Part shown: one piece after another, positions 24,738 to 34,989 of the stretch | Layout of the letters: every line of letters begins with the position of its first letter | How positions within the stretch are numbered: position 1 is the first letter of the stretch | Assembly (NCBI GenBank): GCA_022701365.1 | Contig: JAKUHH010000049.1 | Location: forward strand, 301,190-365,189 | DNA length: 64,000 nt | DNA from: Mycocentrospora acerina | Lineage: Eukaryota > Ascomycota > Dothideomycetes > Pleosporales | Direction: 5' to 3' | Program-made: the position numbers and the translations under genes | Notes under the pieces: generated by a model | Databases searched by the model: none | Told to the model about the DNA's origin: nothing | What the model saw: only the letters and a program-made list of their open reading frames with translations

Positions 24738-25307
24738 ATGTCTCGGAGTACTTACACGGCTTTTCAGAAGCATCTCCTATTCTTTTCAACTCCTACAAAC
24801 CCACCGAGGCTCACGTTCTTATCTGGGCTTCGTGCTTCTGTCGCTTTAGGCCTCAACTTCCCTATATCAGTATTACTGAGCCTCTCGCTACGACTGCTAT
24901 ATGTGCAATTCCCTCGGCTTTCCTACATCGACATCGAGCAGATTCCTCGATCGTCGCATCGCAGTCAGTTAGGCTCAGCGAAACTCTCCAAATCCGAGTA
25001 CACATGCTCTGAGCTCCTCAAAATACTGGGCGCAGGACAAAAGAAAGGTTTTCTAGAGCACAAAATCGATCAAGGACATATAATTGGCTTCTGGACGATG
25101 GCGGCGAACGCGCGTACGCACACGGTCAGTAGAGACGATGTTGAGCGATTTCAACAGGGCGAGTGGGAGGAGGCTGTTGTTGCGCGAAGAAGGGGATGCG
25201 GTGATGTGCTGCCATTCTGGAGAGGTGGACCAATTGGTGTTGGGCCACATAGCTGGGCTGTTTGGAAGTTGCTTGGAGTGAGGGTGTATGATGTGAAACA
25301 GGTGTAA
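24738..25307 (+). CDS. Caleosin-like protein with degenerate EF-hand
   Basis: One exon, 189 aa. The pattern follows caleosins (haem peroxygenases of lipid droplets). FQKHLLFF holds the conserved first His (about residue 11). A ten-residue segment follows where the calcium-binding EF-hand should be, but its acidic ligands are missing. Next come LRASVALGLNFPISVLLS with a hydrophobic hairpin, IDIEQIPRSSHRSQLGS matching the second conserved-His region, VSRDDVERFQQGEWEE, and a C-terminal PHSWAVWKLLG. Plant and fungal caleosins oxidise fatty acids and coat oil bodies. Here haem ligands seem retained while calcium binding looks lost. The assignment is by motif order and would benefit from a profile search. 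The gene is divergent from the lipase gene. Confidence 0.68.
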   Translation: MSRSTYTAFQKHLLFFSTPTNPPRLTFLSGLRASVALGLNFPISVLLSLSLRLLYVQFPRLSYIDIEQIPRSSHRSQLGSAKLSKSEYTCSELLKILGAGQKKGFLEHKIDQGHIIGFWTMAANARTHTVSRDDVERFQQGEWEEAVVARRRGCGDVLPFWRGGPIGVGPHSWAVWKLLGVRVYDVKQV

Positions 25308-25971
25308 AGTGGGATGTGCCGTGGTCCATGCGATATGAGTCGCGCAGAAGAAGAATAACAACATAAATCAACAAGCAGTATTCAAGTAATGGATATGTCA
25401 TAATCCCTCCGTCGAGTTGGGGAAACCTGTGAGTGAGAATGGTGACTGGGAAAAACCTGCTAGTTTAAGTAGTGATTATTTTGCGTCATCCCGCTGAAGT
25501 CTGTAACTCATCAAGTCATGTACACACAAACTGTATGAGCACTTATACAATTTGTTTTGCAATTCCCTAATACAGGACAAGATCGTGCTCCGGCAAATTG
25601 ATCAGGTTCTGACGGACATAGTTTGAAAATACCGGGGACATACTATTTTATGCGCCACTTCGGATTTGTCAAGCGCTGGAGCTAGATGCACAAGCCCACA
25701 ATTCCCTCGCACGAACATCTTCCGGGAAGTTTGCCGAAGAGTGGGCCTCTATACATCTGCATAAGGCATTGATAAGCTCGGTAAATTTTCGACAAGATCA
25801 TTTATATTGAGGTCGGATGTTTACTACAATGATCCCAATAAATTTGTACAATGTTTTGATCGCTCTGCTCGGAAACTAACTGTCGTCCGGAACTGTACAG
25901 GCAAAACGACTGCAGCGATTTATTTTAAAAAAGGGGGATTCTTCATCCCTGTTGATCTACAACAACGCGCA
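25308..25971. other. Upstream region of the MFS transporter gene
   Basis: No gene is supported in this 664-bp region. A frame open from 25807 joins the transporter in phase, but it starts at a non-ATG codon and has no transporter similarity before 25972, so it is treated as leader sequence. Confidence 0.55.
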
Positions 25972-27694
25972 ATGGATGATTCAAAGCCCGAGGGCGAAAC
26001 CGCCCTCACGCCATCCACCACCTCACATACGGACTTCGAAACTGAAGGCATGCCACGGCATGATGCTCACCAAGACCAGGAGAAAGGACTTGAACTATCA
26101 CGTACAAAGTCCATTGCCGAGACGATGTCTCCAACCCGAGAATTTCTTTTCGTTGGCCTTCTCTGTTCTGCGCAATTTGTGACACAAGCTGGATTATTCA
26201 ACACGCTCAATCTCTTGCATATCATCGGGAAAGACCTCGGCATCACGAATGTAGGTGTCCTGGCATGGCTGATAGCGGGCTACTCCCTCACCGTTGGCAC
26301 GTTCATCCTCTTGTCTGGTCGATGTGGCGATATGTTCGGCTTCAAGATTATGATGATCGTGGGGTTTGCTTGGTTTGGGCTTTGGAACGTGGTGGCGGGA
26401 TGTGCAGTATATGTTGATGGCAATGGTGGTCAAGTACTGTTCATCTTCTCGAGAGTATTAATGGGTATCGGCCCCGCCATTCTATTACCGAACGGGCTAG
26501 GATTACTGGGTGCGACGTATTCGAATGGCCGGAAGAAAGAAATGATATTTTCGTTATTCGGTGCCTGCGCTCCAGGTATGTCTCCTTCCTCGCTTTGCCA
26601 CTTGCGCTCAGTGCTAATGTTCTGCAGGCGGCGCCATCATAGGGGGAACCTTTGCTGCTTTGTGGAACCTCATATGGTGGCCTTGGGCATTCTGGACCTT
26701 TGCCATTGCTCTCTTCATTCTTAGTGTCATCTCCGTTTTTGTTCTCCCCTCTGTGCCTTTGAAGCCGGAGGCACAGAATCTCACCCTCAACGAAAAGATT
26801 CGAGATCTGGATCTGCTTGGTGCCAGTGTAGGAATTACAGCCATGATCTTGTTCAATTTTGCCTGGAACCAAGCACCTGGTTTTGGTTGGGACAAACCCT
26901 ACATCTACGTTCTGCTTCTAGTCGGTACTCTTCTCTTCCCCGTCTTTTTCTGGATCGAGTTGAAAGTCGCGAAGAAGCCTCTCATTCCCTTTGACGTGCT
27001 CAATGTGGATGTAAGCTTGGTGATGATATGCATAGCCTGTGGGTGGGCGGCTTTCGGTATGTTTTTGGCATATCCTTCGACTTCCTCCCATGAAACACCT
27101 CATCTACAGAGCAAATATCGACTAATGTATACAGGCATTTGGATATATTACTTTGTACAAATCCTCCAGGAGCTTCGCGGCAATTCTCCATTTTTAACCG
27201 TGGCCTACATGAGTCCTTTGGTTCCCTCGGGATTCATCGCTGCCATTACGACTGGTCGAGTGATCTCGCGTATTGGTCCAGGCTGGGTCATGCTTATCTC
27301 CATGACTGCCTTTCTGGCAGGCTGTGTCCTGACTGCCACTGTGCCAGTCCACCAAATCTATTGGGGACAATTTTTCGTCACTACCCTAATCATGTGCTGG
27401 GGCATGGATATGAGTTTTCCGGCCGGAACTTTGATTATGAGCGATGCTGTTGCGAAAGAACATCAGGGCATGGCAGCGTCGCTGATTAACACGATTGTGA
27501 ACTACAGCATCAGTATCGGCGTCGGGGTAGCAGGAACTGTAGAAGCTCATATCAACAATGGCGCACTAAACAAGGTGGATGAGCTGAAGGGGTACAGAGG
27601 AGCATTGTATCTCGCCGTCGGGTTCAGTAGTCTGGGCTTGTTTACCAGCTTGCTATTCCTCTTTAAGATAAACATGCACGGGAGAAGGGAGTGA
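25972..27694 (+). CDS. MFS transporter of the DHA2 drug:H+ antiporter type
   Basis: Three exons, 25972-26575, 26628-27056 and 27135-27694; 530 aa. A hydrophilic N-terminus of about 55 residues is followed by many membrane helices, consistent with the 14-helix DHA2 layout. Motif A is visible between helices 2 and 3 (GRCGDMFGFK), and LFIFSRVLMGIGPAILLPNG resembles the helix-4 region. The conserved late part reads MDMSFPAGTLIMSDAVAKEHQG, close to fungal Atr1-type aminotriazole and boron exporters. The family expels drugs, weak acids or metabolites at the plasma membrane; the substrate cannot be read from sequence. The start is the first ATG before the hydrophilic tail. No metabolic cluster adjoins it. 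Confidence 0.9.
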
Positions 27695-28048
27695 ACCTGG
27701 GGCTAAATAGACACTGGCTTCCATTTTTATAGATTAGATGCATACTACACGTAATTTTTGAGTTCACTTGCATCTCAGATGAAACGCCAGAAATTTGCAA
27801 CACGGTTCCACGTGTTAGTGTATGTCGATGCGTCATCACGTAAGCCCTCCTCTCGATTCAATTCGCTCCACGACCCATCACCCTGATACTTACGACAACG
27901 TCTAATTACATCGGTACATCAACTACCAAATCGTGTTGTCAAGCCAGCGCTGCTGGTCTTTTGCATTGCCTAGTAATACGTTGCAAAACGCTCTGAAGCT
28001 ATCTAGCCAACTTAAACGACAACTGGTTGCTGACCTCGCCCATAGGAC
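27695..28048. other. Spacer between MFS and F-box genes
   Basis: A 354-bp spacer with no gene. It must hold the transporter 3' end and the F-box promoter. Confidence 0.6.
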
Positions 28049-29721
28049 ATGACTATGACAACCCAGAGCTTGCCGCTCATCAATAAACTGCCAGAAGAGT
28101 TGATACTGCAGATCGCATCACACCTACCTGACTCAGCTCGTCCTGAGCACCTCAAGAATCTGTGTTTAGTGTCCAAGAGGTTTTACCCGGCTGCACAAGA
28201 GGCTCTGCACTCTGTCGCAAAGCTGTTCGTCTCCTGCGGTTGCCATCCCAAGGCAAATGCTATAGTAAGGTTGTTGCGTACGCTGCTAAATCGGCCAGAC
28301 CTTGCTCCCAAGATTAAAACGTTACGCTTTCGAACGGCACGCAAAAACGTCGCAAAGCTGCATGAAGATCATGGCTTTGACTTCAATAGTTTGCGCATAC
28401 ATTGTCTTTCAAAGTTGACAGAGCTGGGGTATGACGATAGACACCCATGGTCTCGATCGCTGAAAAATTCCATCGAATCAGCTTTCGCCGGGTTGCTCCT
28501 TGTTCTGTTACCGAATCTTACTGACCTTGATTTCTGGGTGAGGGATCATCACCGTGGTCCACCGTCGAGCGAGTGTATATCCGGACTCTTCGGCAGCTTG
28601 AATGTGCCTGATGCTATCCTCCATGGGTGGAAAAATATTCAATCTCTCACAACCGGCGACACTCTCGTCCTCAAGTGTGGCATCGAGTTTGACAAGCTCA
28701 CTAGTCTCGATTTAAGGACCATCTCAATTGGCACCGTTCTACGCTTGAATGGAACAGGCAGTCTCCAAGGCGCTACAAATCTGAAGGATCTTGCCTTGAC
28801 TGTATCAATACAGTTTGCAGATCGGCTCCTGGTATATATACCCCTGCCCTCAAAAATGGACATTAGACCTAGGCGATAGACAGCCGGATTTCCCGGGACT
28901 GTACTCTTTCCGCAGAGTTGGACCCAATGTTGAGTGTCTAGATAGATGCTGACAGCTCACAGGTGGAAAAAGCTGAAATCCAATTCAGCGACCTCTTCGA
29001 TGCCTTGGAATGCTACCGACTGAAGACTCTCAAAATCCTTCTCGTAAACGATGGCTACCATGTTGGCGACGACCTGACGACCGAGCTGCAAAGTGGCTAT
29101 TTCTGGGATCAGTTGAATGTCGTTCAGACGACACTGGAAACCCTTTCCATCATGTTTGAGTCTGTTGATGACGACGGCGAGCTAGAATGGCTGGTGGACA
29201 TGTGTGCAGAGCCCAAGAGTGATTTAAGGCACTTTGTAGCCTTGAGGCATCTTGTAATTCCTCAAAACTTTTTGTTTCTCAGCACGGTGGATATCATCGG
29301 CGATCACGGCTGCACACCGGAGAGACTGCCCAGAAATCTTGAAACGTTGGACATCATGTACCCGCATACCGACATTGAAGAGTGGGCTATAGGATTCAAG
29401 GACAGGAGGCTTCCGTACTTCAAGACGCTGACGCTGACATGTCGTGATGATGTTGGGTTGGGTGCTAGATACTTTACGCAAGGAGTCGACCGAATATGGT
29501 GGGTTCTATCGGCGGACTTTGGTATTGAAACCTATGTCTACTGTCAGACCGATGAGACACGGGAAAATCTGGCAGGGATCTATGATGATGAAGGAGGAAA
29601 CGACGTTCCTACCAGCGACGAAGAACTGGATAGTTACGACGAGGGTGAGGGTTCTGACCTTGACGACAACAATGATGACGACGATGACGACATGCCAGAC
29701 CTCATTGATTCAGTGGACTGA
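28049..29721 (+). CDS. F-box protein, possibly decaying
   Basis: The simplest model has two exons, 28049-28831 and 28963-29721, with a phase-0 intron; 513 aa. The F-box is at about residues 10-50 (INKLPEELILQIASHLPD, LKNLCLVSKRFYPAAQ). A leucine-rich, repeat-like middle follows and the C-terminus is highly acidic. F-box proteins recruit substrates to SCF ubiquitin ligases; the target is unknown. The predicted intron is odd. Its interior reads as protein-coding in another frame (for example LGDRQPDFPGLYSF) and would join both exons if one base in the A5 run at 28852-28856 and one copy of an AGAT doublet near 28940-28947 were absent. The gene may therefore carry two frameshifts rather than an intron. 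Confidence 0.75.
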
Positions 29722-30683
29722 AAGTCAAAAATGCTATTGTTTCCGAAAGGATTGAGTAGAGTGGAATGATTCACCCGAGAGCTCAATGTATATATCAAGT
29801 AGTAAGCTCATGTGAAGAGGCGAATGCATGAAAATATGAGTAAAAACGCATGGAAGAAAGTCAGTTTTGTCAAACGACATAGTTAGGGGCTAACTGAGAT
29901 GTTGTATCAAAACCTGAACTATATGTAAGTACAAAATTAAGCCTATGAGAGTTTGTCGATGAGATTGTGCAGCAAAACAGTAATGCGCAAACAATGCATA
30001 CGTAAAAGATATAGTGGAACATGCAATAGTTACAAACCCACTCTGCCTACTTTCTACAACGAGAAGTTGGTTGGTTGTGTTAGAGATGGCAGGTGGAGCC
30101 AGGTTTTGGCAAAGTGGACATGATCGCTCCCTCACAAGTGCAACACCTTGGTATGACATCCATGCATAGTCTCGATGCAATTAAGCTTTGATTTATGTGG
30201 TACGTTGCGCATTCTGCGTGTAAAATAGGTTTCTCTCTTGACGCAAGCCTACCCAAATCAAGATAATGACTACACTGTACACGCGTCCGGTCGGCCATGG
30301 TAACGGGCCATTGTCGCTTGCATGTGGAGACGACGATTATAAATTTGTGAGAGGGTAAAAGTTCCCAGAGGCTTGGTTCAGGCAGCCAGCCCTTGGGCGT
30401 CCAAGCTCTAGACAAGAAAAGGTTGCTGGGCCACGGCCTCATCCTATACGCGCTGGCCAATCATATTCAAGCAGCTCAAAACAGCTGGAGATGACTGCAA
30501 CTTTTTGTACACGTATAAATACATGAGACTCGTCGTTTACGTCTGGGAAAAGAGGTCAAAGCAATTCAGCGAGCATCGTTTCCAAGTACATCAAACAGAC
30601 GTTTTCTCGTCGACTCTCCTCTTTCTGGTTTCTCGTCCAAGTACCTTCTCGGAAAGTTTCCTACTCGAGCGTTGCCAATCATA
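29722..30683. other. Spacer between F-box and RTA1-like genes
   Basis: No gene is supported. A TATA-like TATAAA at 30514-30519 lies about 165 bp before the RTA1-like start, and a long pyrimidine-rich leader follows it. Two minus-strand frames (29890-30180 and 30080-30460) show no family resemblance. Confidence 0.6.
30514..30519 (+). promoter_or_regulatory. TATA box candidate for the RTA1-like gene
   Basis: TATAAA within GTATAAATACATGAG, about 165 bp upstream of the start codon and followed by a CT-rich leader as is common in fungal promoters. The assignment is by position only. Confidence 0.4.
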
Positions 30684-31855
30684 ATGGACCCGATCTTTCA
30701 CTTGGCCCTGAGAGCAGTCGACCAGTATGGAATTGATCCTAATAACATCGACGTCAACACTACCGACCCTCTAAAGATTGCCTTGTCGAAGAAATATTGC
30801 AAAGTCGGAAAGTGCCCTCAGTCATGGCAAACTATCAGATACCAACCCAGTATTCCCGGCAACGCCATCTACATGGCAATCTTCTTGATGCTGTTTGGCG
30901 GGCAGGTGTGGTGCGGGATTCGGCATAAAACGTGGACGTACATGGGAACAATGCTTTTCGGTATCCTTGGAGAAATAGTCGGGTACATTGGCCGCATCAT
31001 GCTGAACTTGAATCCGTTTCTCATGAATAATTTTCTCGTGTAAGTTTCGGGCTCTGGCTCATAAGACGACGATGGTTGACTAGTGTACAGTAACTTGGTT
31101 CCACTCACCATCGCACCTGCTCTACTCACAGCGGGCATCTACCTCTGCCTTGGCCGTGTCATTGTAGTCAAAGGAAGCGTCAACTCCTGTATCAAGCCCA
31201 AGATGTACACGTACATTTTTGTTGGCTTCGACCTTCTCTCCCTAATACTGCAGGGCACTGGTGGTGGCATGGCCGCTACTGCAAGTAACAACGCTGGCTC
31301 TAGGCAGGGTGTAAACATTATGATTGCTGGTCTCATATCTCAAGTTGCTACCATGACGCTGTTTTTGGCTGTCTGGTGCGACTTTGTTTTACGCACACGT
31401 CGTGCCAAGCGCATTGGTACTCTGTCTCGCGCTCAGCCCGCGCTTTACAATACCTTGCGATGTCTGAAAAACTTTGAGTATTTCCAGTGGAGTGAGTCGT
31501 TCGCTCCGGTTACCTCTGATGGTCAAGCTAACATGCACAAGGCCTTCTGGTCGCCACCATCTCCATCTACATCCGATGCATATACAGAGTGGCCGAGCTC
31601 TGGGAAGGCTTCAATGGTCACCTTGCCAACCACGAGGCCACATTTATGGTCTTTGAAGGACCTGCGATTATTCTCGCAGTCTCTGCCATGACTGCGTTCC
31701 ACCCTGGCCGTATCTTTGGCAAACTTTGGGTTTCTGCAGGCAAAGGCATGGTCACTCTTGACAAGATCGATGGCGAAGGTTCGAATCCGCTCACTGAAAC
31801 TGAGTGGAATAAGACCAGTCACCAATCTGTCGCACAGCCTGGCAATATAGCCTAG
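30684..31855 (+). CDS. RTA1-like seven-helix membrane protein
   Basis: Three exons, 30684-31039, 31091-31491 and 31542-31855; 356 aa. The hydrophobic segments give about seven helices. RTA1-family motifs are present: GEIVGYIGRIMLNLNPFLM, APALLTAGIYLCLGRVIV, FVGFDLLSLILQGTGGGMAA, and across the second splice ISIYIRCIYRVAELWEGFNG followed by FEGPAIILAV. Fungal RTA1/RSB1 proteins are linked to lipid translocation and to resistance to aminocholesterol-type compounds or sphingoid bases. Alternative splice choices introduce stops or lose the family motifs, so the model is well constrained. The start is the first in-frame ATG (an upstream TTG is ignored). Confidence 0.93.
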
Positions 31856-32892
31856 CGTAGGAAGAAAAGCGGTCTATTTGAAGAGAGTCAGTGTATATGG
31901 TAGGCGAATTGGTATTTGCACAGTTTGGGGGCTGTTTGAGCGCAGACGAGATAAGAGCAGGTGTTTTGTTCGCTAGCGTTGTGTATTCAATTATGCCTCT
32001 TCAAACGGCATTTTTTCCACGTGATATGGGGGTTTTTTGGGTGGGTGTCTTGGACGGCACGATTCAACGTTTCGTGCAATTGCAATCATTTTGTTTTACC
32101 CATGCTAAACCTGAACAAGACCAGAAACGCTGGTCAAACATGTGAGTGAGAGCCTTTGAACACGTCGAGGCTGAGCTTTTCGTGGGCCGGGGGTAGTTCA
32201 GCTGAGAGGGTGCAACGCGCAAGCAACAGGCAATACAACGGCTGACGGCGGCACAGGCTGAAGGCTGAATCGGCCGGTGGCTTGGGGGCCTGACAAGGCA
32301 GATTTGCGGGGTGGCAAGAGTGTGGCCAGAGAGGCAAGAATGAAGAGGGATCGTTTTCCAGATGATAAAAACGCGCAATCCTTGTTCAGAGTCTCTCCAG
32401 GCCGTCGATGTGGACGTGGACGTGGACGTGGATGTGGACATGGACGTGGATGTGGATGCAAGAGGTCAGGTTGGTCGTCAGGGCCACGGGCATCTAGCCC
32501 GGGAAAGGCTAGCTGGCGGGCGTTATAAATAGCCTGAGCCTCTGCGGCAAGGCTGACGGCTGCTGACGCCACAATGCGAGCTTCTCAGCAGCAGCGCCAT
32601 GTCGTGTTTAAACATTGACGTTGGTGCTGCGGCTGCGTTGTTCTTGTTGTTCTTGCTGCTCCTGCTCCTCTCCTTGTTCTCCACTGCAGGCTCGACGGGC
32701 GATACACCTTGGGCTGGCTTCTGGCCGACTGCGCAGCTGCTGCTTTTCCTACACGCACATTGATTGTGGGCGCTGCAGGGCACCGAGACCATCTCCACAG
32801 GGCTGAGCCATTGTTTACACTCACCCTCTGTCTCCGCCGACGCTGACGCCGCACATTCCGCACCCACAACCCCAGACCCGCGACCAAGCAAG
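31856..32892. other. Spacer before the MARVEL gene
   Basis: A 1-kb spacer with no supported gene. It includes the TGGACG hexamer repeat and, from about 32.6 kb, GC-rich and CT-rich DNA likely to be the MARVEL-gene promoter and leader. Overlapping frames on both strands here are compositional. Confidence 0.55.
32411..32458 (+). repeat. TGGACG hexanucleotide repeat
   Basis: Eight tandem copies of TGGACG, with the last two positions varying (TGGATG, TGGACA). It lies about 430 bp upstream of the MARVEL-protein start. Confidence 0.9.
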
Positions 32893-34127
32893 ATGCGGAT
32901 ACAACAGTCGTACATTCAAAAGTGCAAGGTGCTGGCCCACGGCTTCCAGGCGCTGCTGGTCTTTGTCGCGACCTGTCTGACCATTGCCGTCATGGTCAAG
33001 GACGGCGACTCGGGCGGCGCCACCAAGTACTTTTTTGCCCTGGTACGTCTGCGAGCGGAGGGGGTCACGAGGCCGCAGGGTCACGAGGCCATGGAGATGC
33101 GAGGCCGTGGAGATGCAAGGCCGCGGAGATGCGAGGCCATGAGGCATGCGCCGTGAGACATGCGCCATGCCGACGCAAGACCAGAGCATCAAGACCTGGC
33201 ACGACATGGCGGCAAAAGACACGAGCATCAAGACATGCAAACCCCGAGCATGGCAGGCTAACCCGTGCTGCCGCAGTGTTTCCTCAGCTTCCCGGCCATC
33301 ATCTACCTCACCATGGTTCCCGCCTGGAGCCGCGCGCAGAGGTTTGCGAGCGCCTACGCCTTCCTCGCCGTCGACGCCCTCTACACGCTCCTGTGGTTCT
33401 GCGCCTTCATTGCCGTCGCCCTCTGGAACTCGTACGGGATCAGAAAGGGCGGCGAGGAGCGCAAGATTGCCGACGCCGACCGCAACTGCACCACCTTTGC
33501 CTATGGCAGCGAGTCAAAGTGCAACGTCAGCAAGGCCTCTGTCGGCTTTGGTGTTGTCATCTTGTGTGTGCCCTGCTCTGCCCTCGGCACCCACTCCACA
33601 AAGCTAACCCCGGCTCCAGCCTCCTCTTCGCCATAACAACCGCCGTGTCCGGCTACTACCTCCACAAGTTCCTCCGCGAGGGCGCCATGCCCTACCAAGC
33701 CGCCAAAACCGACGACCACCACGCCTCGGGCGATGCCTCCAAAGACAACGCCTGGTCGACCGAGATTGAACCCCACCACCGCAACGATCACGACGACAAC
33801 GACGACGACGACCGCCGCACCGAGCACGGCGGCAACCAGCACGAAGACGAGTACGCGCTCCTCCACTCCACCGAGACCGACGACGGAAGACATCCCGGGC
33901 GCCCGCTGAGCTGGGGCGAGGACCGTGATGCCTATGGCAGGACAGTGCCGACCTATGCTGATTACAGGGATGGAGGAGGCATCGGGGGTTCGGCAGTAAA
34001 TCCTGCCGATGCCTTGAGTCCCGGGGGGTATGAAGAGTATCGGAGTCAGACTGGCGCCGGAATCGCAAACGGGAATGTGGACAGGCAGCCAAGCCATGGG
34101 GGGAGTGGGTATAGTTTTGGACGTTAA
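32893..34127 (+). CDS. MARVEL-domain membrane protein
   Basis: Three exons, 32893-33042, 33277-33563 and 33620-34127; 314 aa. Four hydrophobic segments fit a MARVEL tetraspan core: GFQALLVFVATCLTIAVMV, then FLSFPAIIYLTMVPAW, then LYTLLWFCAFIAVALW, then LLFAITTAVSGYYLH. The W-N-S-Y and Cys pair before the last helix (about residues 95-130) resemble fungal MARVEL proteins. The long C-terminal tail is hydrophilic, rich in His, Asp and Gly, and probably cytosolic. The family is associated with membrane apposition and eisosome or cell-cortex domains. Intron 1 (33043-33276) is unusually long and holds a 16-bp minisatellite. The donor of intron 2 (GTGTGT) is weaker than the others. Confidence 0.85.
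33085..33149 (+). repeat. 16-bp minisatellite inside MARVEL intron 1
   Basis: Three near-identical units of GAGGCCATGGAGATGC (33085, 33101, 33117) and a fourth degenerate one lie inside the first intron. The array stays open in another frame and so inflates frame length there. Confidence 0.88.
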
Positions 34128-34989
34128 AGGGGTCATGTCTATGGATTCGATGGATTTATGCCCGACTCATGAGATGAGATGAAGATGAAGACGAAGATGC
34201 AGATGAGATTTATCGTGATGCATGTTGAGCGCTTTCGTATTTTGGCCTGTGTGCGTGTGTGTGTGCATATTGCAAGGAGTTCTTTTTTTTGGAAAGTTAT
34301 AGACGACACGATCGGCTTTCACCCTGGCTTTGCCAGACTTGTATCTTCCTAGCAAGAAGTGGTTTTGGGAGTCATTATCTATGTATCTACCAGACAACAT
34401 TGACACATTGTCAAATCAACAATCCAAAGCACTTCTTACCCAACGGCTAATCTGCGATTTTTTTTAACAAAAATATCATATCAGCATTACCCCTTATATC
34501 CACCATCTATATACATACTTATACCGCAGGTCGTTTTGTTGGGTAGCGCAACCCTCTTTTATTGGATTTCTATTCACCGCGCTTCTACCCTGAGACGGAC
34601 CGTTTGAAAGCATCCAACGTACACAAATACCCAACCCAAGCATTGCCGTGTCTATGCAAGACTTCAAGTAATACATGGGTTTAGTCATCATCTTCCCGTC
34701 ATTGGAGCATGGTTTTGATCCGTCCACTGCTTGAATCGAGAGTTTGGTTGCGTTGTTGCGTCTTCTGAATGCGTGTTATCCACAGTGTGTACCTGTTTTT
34801 TTTTCCGATGAGGTAAAGATGTGGGTGGCTTATCATCTCCACTGCTCCGACAGAGTGTTTCAGACGTTGCAATCAGGCGTTGCAGTGCACTTGTCGTGGC
34901 GCCGGCACAAATACATTGACAATGACTGAAATGGAGACACGTGTGTAGCTGAGCGATTGGTTGGCGAGTAGGCCAACTCCATTTTCACC
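34128..34989. other. Spacer between MARVEL and Zn2Cys6 genes (convergent)
   Basis: Two convergent 3' ends with no gene between them. It contains a short GATGAAGAT-type repeat at 34168-34208 and a GTGTGT run near 34.25 kb. Confidence 0.6.

Noticed and set aside
31774..31790. tRNA B-box-like GGTTCGAATCC
   Set aside because: It lies in frame inside the last exon of the RTA1-like gene (EGSNPL) and no A-box or acceptor stem pairs with it.
32922..34127. 401-codon plus-strand frame over the MARVEL gene
   Set aside because: It enters the true third-exon frame only after reading through two introns and out-of-frame first exons. The spliced model gives the four membrane helices instead.
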